Assembly (NCBI GenBank): GCA_015522385.1
Contig: WAMJ01000162.1
Span: 1-5,863 of the forward strand
Direction of reading: 5' to 3'
DNA: 5,863 nt
Source: Candidatus Heimdallarchaeota archaeon
GTDB lineage: Archaea; Asgardarchaeota; Heimdallarchaeia; Heimdallarchaeales; Kariarchaeaceae
This document shows, one piece after another, positions 1-5,863 of the stretch. The position numbers and the translations under genes were made by a program. The number at the start of each line of letters is the position of its first letter. The first letter of the stretch is position 1. Under the pieces are notes generated by a model. The model was not told the DNA's origin, did not search any database, and was given only the letters and a program-made list of their open reading frames with translations.

Positions 1-19
1 CGTCTACCTTCTTCTCCAT
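1..19 (-). CDS. Probable start of a gene running off the left edge (partial)
   Basis: An ATG at 19 on the minus strand opens a frame reading MEKKVD before the window ends, so nothing can be said about the product. The support is the promoter: a TATA-like AAATAATC on the minus strand is centred about 27 bases upstream of this ATG, with a purine-rich BRE-like TGAAAGA directly before it. That is the spacing seen at the other genes here. The lysine-rich opening is compatible with a cytosolic protein but proves little. The next minus-strand gene upstream ends at 367, too far away for close operon coupling. Confidence 0.4.
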
Positions 20-42
20 TTAATCACTGACAATCCGAAGGA

Positions 43-57
43 GATTATTTTCTTTCA
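43..57 (-). promoter_or_regulatory. Archaeal BRE/TATA promoter for the left-edge gene
   Basis: On the minus strand TGAAAGA (57-51) is followed by AAATAATC (50-43), a purine-rich BRE plus an AT-rich TATA-like box. Its centre lies 27-28 bases before the ATG at 19, which predicts a leaderless transcript. It is the most convincing BRE of the five promoters in the window. Confidence 0.45.
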
Positions 58-306
58 AAAGGGTTTTCCGAGCCTAGGGGCTATTTGCACTTCGGTATCT
101 TTTTTCCACGATCGATCGATGTACATGAGTGGGGTCTGGCACCGAGATCAGCGATGGTCATTTCATGTAGTGCTGAGTATCAAATTATCTGCTTCTTATG
201 AAATAAATTGTATCAGACGAATGCGAGAACTCTAGATAGTACATAATATCAGGACTATAAATTATTTGATTCATTAGTTGTCAAGAAGCTCTGGGAATTG
301 AGTGAG

Positions 307-311
307 AAAAA
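307..311 (-). terminator. Weak T-run terminator candidate after the 681-residue protein gene
   Basis: On the minus strand the sequence reads GTCTTTTTCTC, a T5 run about 56 bases past the stop codon at 367. Archaeal RNA polymerase can terminate on T-rich non-template runs without a hairpin. Five T's is a minimal signal and there is no second run beside it, so this is tentative. Confidence 0.25.
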
Positions 312-366
312 GACTGGAATAGAGTATCAATTCTATCGAAAGAACTAGAACAGCATTTCTTTGACC

Positions 367-2412
367 TTACTGAATGTCCACCGCGTAGTAAACGCCACTT
401 TCCATTACAATAGTAATCTGTATAACGTCTCCAGGAACAGAGGTCACAACCTTAATCCAGTCTTTTTGATCGCTAATCCTTTCCTGCTCGAACACTACTG
501 TAATTGTGTCGTTAATCGTAGGAGAGACAAATGTACCCGTCATCACATAGACAGTGAACCCGTTACTCACATAGTCGAATTTGGAATCTATGGTCAGCTG
601 TCCAGAAGGTGCACCTGAATCACCTGAGAAGTACTCTTCGATAGCTATGTCGATAACCTTTGAGATGTTATTGTCTCCTTCGGAATCCACGATCTTTACT
701 GCACTATGGGATCCTGTCTTATCAGACGGATCCAATATGACAACGCCACCAAATCTGACACCTCTGAATTGCAGAGGGATGACGTATGCGTAGTCCTCTA
801 AGGTTTGAGGATTGTCCCTAATGGGGTAGAGAAGTGGTAAGAGGGTCTCATACCCATGGGTGGTCGTGTCCAACTGGTTGGTTATTTCAGTCTCTGCAAA
901 ACTTCGAGCTGCATTGGAGTCTATGAATCCATACTCCGACCAGTCGTAGAAGAAGATTCCCGATGCGTTGGCCTTCATGGCACCCCTGAGAACCTGATTA
1001 TCGGAGCCTGTGCTCTCAAGGAGGAAGTACTGAACGTTCTCCCTTGTGTCAGGGTCAATGACCACTCGCACGTCGTCGTCGATCCCCATCTTCCACTGTG
1101 ATTTGAAGATTCCGCCCTTGGAGGTCAATAGTCCGAACTGCCTCTTGGGGGAGATCTCAGTTATGGAGCTTCCCCACGACTGAACCATGGATTCCAACCA
1201 AGTCTCCGAATAGAACTGCACCCTTGCATAGGGTGGAAGAGTTGAGAGGTCCTTGTAATCAGTGACAGTGCCATTGCTCGTGATTTCAAGCACTCCACCC
1301 TTGAGATACAGCTCCTGGGTGATGATACCTGCTCCCTTTACACCAGCAAAGACAGGGGATGCTCGGATGCTATACGGAACGATGAGTCTCATCCTTCCAT
1401 CATCACCCAAAGTATAGTAGGAATTATCACCTGGGATGTAATTTTGATCGTAGTTGTAGATTACCCGACTTAGTTTATTGTCTAGAGCTAGATCTGACCC
1501 AACATAGAAGTTTTGTTCAATTATGATAGGGGTCTTGTCAGGATCCCGGAAGTCGACTGCGATAAATCCCTGATAGTGATTGAGATCCTGTCTGAGAAAT
1601 ACATCTCCATCGAAAAGGACAGCTCCGATCCAGTACGTTGATCCATTTATATTTCCAAGGTGAATATTTGTGACCTTAGTGTTAGAACCTAACCTGTTGC
1701 TCTTCTTCATGATTGACTGTGCGAGATCAAGGTCAACGACTCTAAGCATCTCACCGTCAATCTTTGAGGTGAATGGGAGATCACTATCCGAGCTCTGAAC
1801 ACTCTCTTCGAAGTACTCTGCTCGATCCACCGAGTAGAAGAAGAAGAGGTTTCCACCTATGACGATAGGGATGAGGAGGAAGAAAAGTACTGTAAGCACA
1901 AGCGATTTCCTCATCCGCATAGTTCGACTGACGTTGAAGACCTCGGTGATTGAATTTGCAGTCACTCTACCTTTGAGGATATCCCCCATTTTGATCGGTC
2001 CGAGAATTAGGTTGGCATACAGAGGAATTGAGAAAAGAAGTGGAATTATCTTATCAAGAGCGAAGAAGACAAAGAAGAATGCAATGAACGATAGGGCATT
2101 AACAAGGGATGATGGGAATTTGCCACTCACACCACCAGATTCAACAACGTATGAGACGAAGATACTCAGACCACCCACCACTAAGTTCAAGATTAGAAAA
2201 TACCAGAAAGCAGACACAATATTAGGAAGTGCAAAATATATCCATAGCCATGATCCGATGAGGTAAAGTCCGAATGTCAGTATAAACCGAGGGACGCCTC
2301 CTATAATATTTTGGAGCATATTCTTTGTTCCAATCAGGAAGCTCCAGAGGAACAGGAAGAGTAAAGTGCCCAAAGCAACTAACCCTAAGACACCCAAATA
2401 CAGGAATACCAT
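367..2412 (-). CDS. Large membrane-anchored exported protein, family not recognised
   Basis: I do not recognise this 681-residue protein as a named family. Five hydrophobic membrane segments lie at about residues 2-27, 42-62, 67-90, 105-131 and 169-193. The rest (about 194-681) is one long, mostly beta-rich soluble region that should face outward. That region has five N-x-S/T sequons (N256, N380, N482, N582, N634), consistent with surface glycosylation. Two stretches, about 224-290 and 500-562, each pair a helix with strands ending in a conserved-looking turn (AVDFRDPDK and VVILDPSDK), suggestive of PepSY-like repeats. The tail from about 604 may be a separate small beta domain. From memory the STYWIGAVLFDG stretch resembles large bacterial membrane proteins of unknown function; this is a weak recollection. 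The ATG at 2412 is preferred because the TATA box is 26-27 bases upstream. An in-frame GTG at 2418 with AAGG seven bases before it is the alternative and adds two residues. The gene is divergent from the four-helix protein gene. Confidence 0.85.
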   Translation of the reverse strand: MVFLYLGVLGLVALGTLLFLFLWSFLIGTKNMLQNIIGGVPRFILTFGLYLIGSWLWIYFALPNIVSAFWYFLILNLVVGGLSIFVSYVVESGGVSGKFPSSLVNALSFIAFFFVFFALDKIIPLLFSIPLYANLILGPIKMGDILKGRVTANSITEVFNVSRTMRMRKSLVLTVLFFLLIPIVIGGNLFFFYSVDRAEYFEESVQSSDSDLPFTSKIDGEMLRVVDLDLAQSIMKKSNRLGSNTKVTNIHLGNINGSTYWIGAVLFDGDVFLRQDLNHYQGFIAVDFRDPDKTPIIIEQNFYVGSDLALDNKLSRVIYNYDQNYIPGDNSYYTLGDDGRMRLIVPYSIRASPVFAGVKGAGIITQELYLKGGVLEITSNGTVTDYKDLSTLPPYARVQFYSETWLESMVQSWGSSITEISPKRQFGLLTSKGGIFKSQWKMGIDDDVRVVIDPDTRENVQYFLLESTGSDNQVLRGAMKANASGIFFYDWSEYGFIDSNAARSFAETEITNQLDTTTHGYETLLPLLYPIRDNPQTLEDYAYVIPLQFRGVRFGGVVILDPSDKTGSHSAVKIVDSEGDNNISKVIDIAIEEYFSGDSGAPSGQLTIDSKFDYVSNGFTVYVMTGTFVSPTINDTITVVFEQERISDQKDWIKVVTSVPGDVIQITIVMESGVYYAVDIQ

Positions 2413-2425
2413 AATCACATGGATA

Positions 2426-2444
2426 CCTTACAAGGATATTAAGG
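2426..2444 (-). promoter_or_regulatory. TATA box inside a CCTTA/TAAGG inverted repeat
   Basis: The minus strand reads TTAATATC (2442-2435), centred 26-27 bases before the ATG at 2412. CCTTA at 2426-2430 and TAAGG at 2440-2444 on the plus strand form an inverted repeat with a nine-base spacer that overlaps the box, so a bound regulator there would interfere with TBP. The TATA call is fair; the operator role is an inference. Confidence 0.4.
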
Positions 2445-2560
2445 TTCTGAAGAAGAGGGGAAAGAGACAATACTAATTAATGAAATTAGGAATAGATTTT
2501 TGCACCTTGAAAGAATCTGTAATCAATTTTCAGCACTTTAATTCCTTGTGAAACGTAAGA

Positions 2561-2568
2561 TTAAATAG
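2561..2568 (+). promoter_or_regulatory. TATA box of the four-helix membrane protein gene
   Basis: TTAAATAG is preceded by the purine-rich CGTAAGA as a possible BRE. Its centre is 26-27 bases before the ATG at 2591, so the transcript should begin at or within a base or two of the start codon. The intervening sequence has no Shine-Dalgarno match, in keeping with a leaderless mRNA. Confidence 0.5.
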
Positions 2569-2590
2569 TTCAGTCTTCACAGAACAGAAC

Positions 2591-3088
2591 ATGGAAACAG
2601 AGACTAGGGTTGTTGACGATAAGGTAATAAAGAACTCACTGATTGTTTTCTATGTTCTTTCCATTGCTCCGTTGATGTACTTACTTCTACTATACCTACT
2701 TCTGATTTTTGAAGTTGCAGATTCATCCAAGATTACACCAGATCCTGAGACTGAAAATTTACTGAGAATTGTATTGGGAGCGGCGATGGTACTTGTGGCC
2801 CTCTTAGTGGCATCACTCTTGGAACCAAAGGTGAGGGAGAGGGAGAAATTCAACAACGCATTCAGTATGTCAGTTATCGTTGCAATTGGGTATGAGTCAG
2901 TAGGTATGCTTTCCTTGATCTTTGGTCTTCTGCAACTATTCGTCTTTACGGGATCAGTCGATATGATATTCGTAGCACCTCCAATAGTGCTGTCCTCATT
3001 CCTCATGCTGGCGTTTGCTTTCAGAACCGCAAAACCGACGTTTGAGAACCTAAGGGGAACAGAGTATGATGCCGTTGGTAATCAATAG
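2591..3088 (+). CDS. Small four-helix membrane protein, family not recognised
   Basis: This 165-residue protein has four predicted membrane segments at about 16-40, 57-77, 91-119 and 123-145. The first ten residues are charged and the hydrophilic tail runs from about 147 to 165. The loop between segments 1 and 2 (about 43-55) is acidic and proline-containing. The loop between segments 2 and 3 (about 78-88) is rich in charged residues (EPKVREREK), which by the positive-inside rule suggests it is cytosolic and, with four helices, that both ends are cytosolic. I see no catalytic, metal-binding or transport motif. The ATG is fixed by the TATA box at the leaderless distance. The gene is divergent from the 681-residue exported protein gene, so the two may be co-regulated membrane components, but nothing shows they interact. 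Its stop codon abuts the stop of the convergent dehydrogenase gene. Confidence 0.8.
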   Translation: METETRVVDDKVIKNSLIVFYVLSIAPLMYLLLLYLLLIFEVADSSKITPDPETENLLRIVLGAAMVLVALLVASLLEPKVREREKFNNAFSMSVIVAIGYESVGMLSLIFGLLQLFVFTGSVDMIFVAPPIVLSSFLMLAFAFRTAKPTFENLRGTEYDAVGNQ

Positions 3089-4648
3089 TTAAAGATAATC
3101 TCTCGATCCGATAGATAACCAGAAATCGACAATGTTCGTATCACCGATGAAATGGTCAAGTAGATACGCGATCGTGATTCTCCCTATTGAGTAGGATAGA
3201 CGCCTCGCGATTACCGAAGGATCAGGATATTTCTCGGCCTCAGTGAGGAGAAGAGCAAGGTTATTCTTAATCTTACTATTTCCAGATTGGGAGATATATT
3301 TAGACCAAGCTTTTAGGGCATTGTTCTTCGATATGGCCCGAATGACATCGAGAGAGAGTACATTGGTAGTGCCCTCCCAGATGGAGAAGACTTGACTGTC
3401 TCGCAGTAATCTAGGAAATCCCGAATCTTCTAGATACCCCGCACCACCCATAGCCTCGACCATCTCACTGACAACACTGAGACACATCTTAGCCGTATAA
3501 AGCTTGGTAACTGGAATGAGTAACCTGAAAAGAAGACTCTCCTGTTCTGTTGCAACACCACACTCCTCTTTACCCATCAGGGAGACGGAGAAGAAGGTGA
3601 GGTACAGACATCCCGTGACAATATTCTGGGCGTTCTCTAAGACCTCCTTATGAAGTGGGAGATCGACGAGCCTTTTTCCGAATGCTTCTCGTTTTTTAGC
3701 ATAATCGAAGGCTAACTGTACTGCTCTCTGAGCATACGATACTGCAGAGACCCCATTATAGAGACGGGTGATGTTAAGCATTGTAGCGATGGTCTTGATC
3801 CCCTTGTTTACTTCTCCTACAAGCTTCGCAGGAACCCCTTCCAGCTCTATCTCCGCTGTTGGTAAGGCTCTTGTACCTAGCTTGTCCTTCAACCGGTCTA
3901 GACGTAGGCAATTGGGTTCACCATTCTTGAAAATGTCCAGTATGAAGACGCTTAGACCTCTGCTCCCCTCAATTACTCCATTCTCATTCTCAATTCGTGC
4001 TAAGGTCATCGCAGTGTCACCTGTTATTGCAGAGGTAAACCATTTGGGCCCATATAGTCTCCATTCACCATCTACCATACGAGCGATAGTCTCTGCGTTA
4101 GCGAGATCGGAACCCCCAGTGCGCTCTGTCATCCACTGGCCCGAGACGTAGAAATTCGAAGGATTCCGGTCGGTGTACCTTCCCAGATACTCTTTCCTAA
4201 GTTGTTCCGTACCATACAATTCCAGCAGACGTGCTGCACCATCGGTCATTGCAAGAGGGCAGGTATAGACGGCAGATGAAGGAGTGAAGAGATATAGCTT
4301 AACGAACTGGACGATCCTTGAGTATTCATTGTATTCCCGCTCATAACCGATTGCCACGAGACCCTCCTCTGCAGAAATATCTTTTAGTTTATCCCATGCA
4401 GTAGATACTACAAGCTTGTCTACCCGGTGCCCCCATACGTCGAAATTGATGAGTTGCGGCTCCTCTCGTTCTGCACGTTCACCAAGCTGTTCAATCTCAT
4501 CCACTACTCGCTGACCGAATCTCTTGAAGTCGTCCTCGACCTTGTTCAGGATATCTGCGGGGAGTAGTTTCTGCAGAAGATCCCTGAGAATGGTGTCTGA
4601 AGTATAAGGGTTGGTAAGTTTGGGTCCCTGTTGATAGAACCATGACAT
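3089..4648 (-). CDS. Acyl-CoA dehydrogenase family protein, long AidB-like type
   Basis: This is a cytosolic FAD enzyme of the acyl-CoA dehydrogenase superfamily, whose usual reaction is alpha,beta-desaturation of an acyl-CoA with electrons passed to electron-transferring flavoprotein. At 519 residues it is longer than the usual 380-400 and close to the AidB-type subgroup. The opening FYQQGP..TNPYTSD resembles AidB N-termini. Other landmarks are MTERTGGSD (173-181), typical of the AidB-like middle domain; YGPKWFTS (199-206); the beta-domain end [17 protein letters not shown] (258-274); [15 protein letters not shown] (295-309) leading to [10 protein letters not shown] (316-325); [20 protein letters not shown] (398-417); and IWEGTTNV (423-430). 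E425 occupies the position of the catalytic glutamate in short- and medium-chain members. A helical C-terminal extension follows from about 440. In E. coli, AidB is an alkylation-response protein that binds DNA, but that role should not be carried over here. The substrate is unknown. The gene shares a 78-base divergent promoter region with the FAH-family gene. Confidence 0.93.
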   Translation of the reverse strand: MSWFYQQGPKLTNPYTSDTILRDLLQKLLPADILNKVEDDFKRFGQRVVDEIEQLGERAEREEPQLINFDVWGHRVDKLVVSTAWDKLKDISAEEGLVAIGYEREYNEYSRIVQFVKLYLFTPSSAVYTCPLAMTDGAARLLELYGTEQLRKEYLGRYTDRNPSNFYVSGQWMTERTGGSDLANAETIARMVDGEWRLYGPKWFTSAITGDTAMTLARIENENGVIEGSRGLSVFILDIFKNGEPNCLRLDRLKDKLGTRALPTAEIELEGVPAKLVGEVNKGIKTIATMLNITRLYNGVSAVSYAQRAVQLAFDYAKKREAFGKRLVDLPLHKEVLENAQNIVTGCLYLTFFSVSLMGKEECGVATEQESLLFRLLIPVTKLYTAKMCLSVVSEMVEAMGGAGYLEDSGFPRLLRDSQVFSIWEGTTNVLSLDVIRAISKNNALKAWSKYISQSGNSKIKNNLALLLTEAEKYPDPSVIARRLSYSIGRITIAYLLDHFIGDTNIVDFWLSIGSRDYL

Positions 4649-4649
4649 A

Positions 4650-4678
4650 CCTTACGGATATATTCTCCGAAGATAAGG
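4650..4678. promoter_or_regulatory. Inverted repeat and weak TATA box upstream of the dehydrogenase gene
   Basis: On the plus strand CCTTA (4650-4654) and CGGA (4655-4658) pair with TCCG (4666-4669) and TAAGG (4674-4678), leaving a seven-base centre and an unpaired AAGA on one side. On the minus strand CTTATCTT (4677-4670) is centred about 25-26 bases before the ATG at 4648 and is the best-placed, though weak, TATA candidate. A more AT-rich AATATAT lies only 11-17 bases upstream, too close for this start. The repeat overlaps both and could be an operator. Confidence 0.35.
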
Positions 4679-4695
4679 ATTTTCCGCTGACAGTA

Positions 4696-4703
4696 GAATA
4701 AAG
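4696..4703 (+). promoter_or_regulatory. TATA-like box of the FAH-family gene
   Basis: GAATAAAG is centred 27-28 bases before the ATG at 4727. The match to a TATA consensus is modest but its position agrees with the other genes. An AAGGA at 4712-4716 lies ten bases before the ATG and could be a weak Shine-Dalgarno if the transcript starts further upstream. Confidence 0.35.
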
Positions 4704-4726
4704 TACTAGTCAAGGATTAGTAAGTC

Positions 4727-5551
4727 ATGGATATCGTAAGATTCAGGTACAATGGGGAGACTTCCTATGGAATTCTACGAGAAAAGGTCTTCCCAATTCT
4801 TGATCTTGACACCTCAACTCTTGATGAGGAAGGATTCCAAAAAATACTCGAACCTGATAGAGTTTCGGATAGAGGGATTTCAATCGAGGATGCCCATCTT
4901 CTTCCATTCAATCCACGACCAAGGAGAATCATTGGGATAGGATTGAACTATGTGGAGCATGCATCCGATCTTGATGAGAAAAGACCAGAGGAGTATCCCG
5001 TCATCTTCTTTAAGTTCCATAACAGTATAATTGGACCAGGAGATAGCATTCTTATCCCTGATATCTCCGAACGTACGACAGGTGAGGCAGAGTTGGGAAT
5101 TGTTATACAGAAAGATGGGAGAAATATCCCGGAAGATAGTTGGCAGCAGTTTACAGCAGGCTTCATCCCAATTATCGACATGACTGCAGAAGATATCCTG
5201 CGGAAAAACACGAGATATTTGGGATTGTCTAAGGTCTTTGACACCTTCATTAGTATTGGTTCACAGCTTAAGACGACAGATTCGGTAGAATCCATAGATG
5301 ATATTCGGGTAAGGACGACTTGGAATGGAGAAACCATTGGAGAGAACTGCATTGGAAACATGATGTTCCGACCGTCTTTCCTTGTCTCCTTCATATCAAG
5401 AATAATACCTCTTCAAGCAGGGGATATTATCTCTACAGGTACCCCCAGATCAACACCCCTTTCAGATGGGGGTACAGTTGGTTGTGAGATCAGTGGTTTC
5501 ATCCCTCTCACTAATCCCGTCGTCGACGTGAAAATGCGGAAAAGAAGATGA
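4727..5551 (+). CDS. Fumarylacetoacetate hydrolase (FAH) family protein
   Basis: Members of this family are cytosolic, divalent-metal enzymes that cleave C-C bonds or act as hydratases, decarboxylases or dehydratases on 2-keto acids and acylpyruvates. At 274 residues the protein has the usual one-domain length with a short N-terminal cap (about 1-60). Landmarks are IIGIGLNYVEHASDL (68-82) with the family histidine H78; PVIFFKFHNSIIGPGD (91-106); the metal-ligand pair E120 and E122 in GEAELGIVI; the third ligand D151 in DMTAEDI; the conserved lysine K169 in SKVFDTF (168-173); and STGTP (236-240). After STGTP the usual A-G-V-G loop is replaced by RSTPLSDGG, while the closing GFIPLTNPVVD (257-267) matches the family's G-x-x-L-x-N-x-V end. 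All metal ligands are present, so it should be active. The altered loop borders the substrate pocket, so I do not name a substrate. The gene is divergent from the dehydrogenase gene, and its 3' end overlaps the opposite-strand surface protein gene. Confidence 0.93.
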   Translation: MDIVRFRYNGETSYGILREKVFPILDLDTSTLDEEGFQKILEPDRVSDRGISIEDAHLLPFNPRPRRIIGIGLNYVEHASDLDEKRPEEYPVIFFKFHNSIIGPGDSILIPDISERTTGEAELGIVIQKDGRNIPEDSWQQFTAGFIPIIDMTAEDILRKNTRYLGLSKVFDTFISIGSQLKTTDSVESIDDIRVRTTWNGETIGENCIGNMMFRPSFLVSFISRIIPLQAGDIISTGTPRSTPLSDGGTVGCEISGFIPLTNPVVDVKMRKRR

Positions 5552-5863
5552 TACCTAGAGTTGGAACAAGCGATAGTATTCGAATTGGTTCACGAGTAGA
5601 ATACGACGTCTCCGTTAAGGAGGTGCTCCCTTGTAAATCTTGACTGGTGGATACGGTTATGGATTTGCTGGTTACATGATCATCGGAGAAGAAAATAAAG
5701 TAGCTTTCTGAGTTTGAATTGCTTAATTCTCTCCCCGCAAAGTCGGAAGATGTGGTATAGCCTACTATTCCGTAACCCTCTTTGTACGGGAAGATTGAGG
5801 AGGAGAGATCTATCCCCTCACCTCCTACATATCGCGAACTCTGGACGTCGAGGCTTGTGTTCA
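5511..5863 (-). CDS. C-terminal end of an anchored beta-propeller surface protein (partial)
   Basis: An unbroken minus-strand frame enters from the right edge and ends at TAG (5511-5513), giving 116 visible residues without a start codon. Residues 30-41 read YGIVGYTTSSDF, the core of the SBBP-type beta-propeller repeat (G-x-T-x-S-x-D-F). Residues 64-90 form a stalk in which 15 of 27 positions are Ser or Thr. Residues about 93-110 are a hydrophobic segment (IRILSLVPTLGIIFFSAF), followed by SRRRRD at the very end. The repeat, Ser/Thr stalk, membrane helix and basic tail fit an exported protein held by a C-terminal anchor with its bulk outside. LVPTLG before the helix resembles archaeosortase-type sorting signals, but I cannot match a defined motif such as PGF-CTERM. 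The last 41 bases overlap the 3' end of the convergent FAH gene. The N-terminal part lies beyond the window. Confidence 0.8.
   Translation of the reverse strand, partial: NTSLDVQSSRYVGGEGIDLSSSIFPYKEGYGIVGYTTSSDFAGRELSNSNSESYFIFFSDDHVTSKSITVSTSQDLQGSTSLTETSYSTREPIRILSLVPTLGIIFFSAFSRRRRD

Larger units (their letters stand above)
20..366. other. Non-coding gap between two minus-strand genes
   Basis: All frames on both strands are broken by frequent stops, and I find no tRNA T-loop signature or other RNA gene. It holds the promoter of the left-edge gene (43-57), a small hairpin AGCC-TAGG-GGCT (71-82), a T6 run on the plus strand (100-105), three tandem CGAT units forming a perfect palindrome (109-120), an isolated plus-strand TATA-like ACTATAAATTA (254-264) with no gene at the right distance, and a weak candidate terminator for the 681-residue protein gene (307-311). 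A small non-coding RNA cannot be excluded but nothing here demonstrates one. Confidence 0.6.

Noticed and set aside
71..105. Hairpin plus T6 run resembling an intrinsic terminator on the plus strand
   Set aside because: The stem is only four base pairs, the T-run is about 18 bases away, and no plus-strand gene lies upstream within the window.
254..264. Plus-strand TATA-like ACTATAAATTA
   Set aside because: Only a 16-residue TTG-started frame (298-348) follows, and the minus-strand reading leads to a 19-residue frame at the wrong spacing. Neither is convincing as a gene.
20..366. tRNA or C/D-box small RNA in the gap
   Set aside because: No GTTCRA T-loop with pairing arms and no proper RTGATGA/CTGA box pair was found on either strand.
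361..618. 85-residue plus-strand frame near the left gap
   Set aside because: It is antisense to the C-terminal domain of the 681-residue protein and no promoter sits at the expected distance from its start.
1859..2266. 135-residue plus-strand open frame
   Set aside because: It lies antisense inside the membrane-helix region of the 681-residue protein gene, has no promoter or domain signature, and its composition is what the reverse of a hydrophobic coding region gives.
2222..2470. 82-residue minus-strand open frame overlapping the start of the 681-residue protein gene
   Set aside because: It is another frame of the same strand, overlaps the real N-terminus and its promoter, and shows no protein-like features.
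2650..3006. 118-residue minus-strand frame inside the four-helix protein gene
   Set aside because: It is the antisense of hydrophobic coding sequence. The plus-strand frame has a well-placed promoter and coherent membrane helices.
3768..4151. 127-residue plus-strand frame
   Set aside because: It is antisense to the conserved core of the acyl-CoA dehydrogenase, whose motifs are unmistakable.
4948..5394. 148-residue minus-strand frame
   Set aside because: It is antisense to the FAH active-site region, which contains all the family motifs on the plus strand.

Overview
The window looks archaeal. Archaeal TATA-like boxes sit 25-28 bases upstream of all five start codons that can be examined, which is the spacing expected for leaderless mRNAs, and clear Shine-Dalgarno sequences are scarce. 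The right edge carries the C-terminus of a surface protein with an archaeal-style Ser/Thr stalk, membrane anchor and arginine tail. Acyl-CoA dehydrogenase and FAH-family genes alongside beta-propeller surface proteins would suit an Asgard-type (for example Thorarchaeota or Heimdallarchaeia) or Thermoplasmata-type organism. No marker gene is present, so the lineage is an inference.

Layout from left to right: (1) a probable gene start on the minus strand running off the left edge (1-19), supported mainly by its promoter; (2) a 347-base non-coding gap (20-366) with minor palindromes; (3) a minus-strand gene for a 681-residue membrane protein with five N-terminal membrane segments and a large exported domain, family not recognised; (4) a divergent plus-strand gene for a 165-residue, four-helix membrane protein, also not recognised; (5) a minus-strand gene for a long, AidB-type acyl-CoA dehydrogenase (519 residues); (6) a divergent plus-strand gene for a fumarylacetoacetate hydrolase (FAH) family enzyme (274 residues); (7) a minus-strand partial gene entering from the right edge, encoding the C-terminus of an anchored surface protein with an SBBP-type beta-propeller repeat.

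Genes 3 to 7 alternate strand, so each appears to be its own transcription unit. The two divergent pairs have promoter regions of 178 and 78 bases. The two convergent pairs have no intergenic space: one pair of stop codons abuts exactly (3088/3089) and the other pair of genes overlaps by 41 bases (5511-5551). The acyl-CoA dehydrogenase and FAH enzyme share a short divergent promoter and could act in one acyl or keto-acid degradation route, but their substrates cannot be read from sequence. The three membrane or surface proteins suggest envelope functions around this small metabolic pair. I see no mobile element, CRISPR array, tRNA or rRNA, and no clear new multi-gene system. The least explained items are the 681-residue exported protein, its divergent four-helix neighbour, and the cell-surface protein cut by the right edge.
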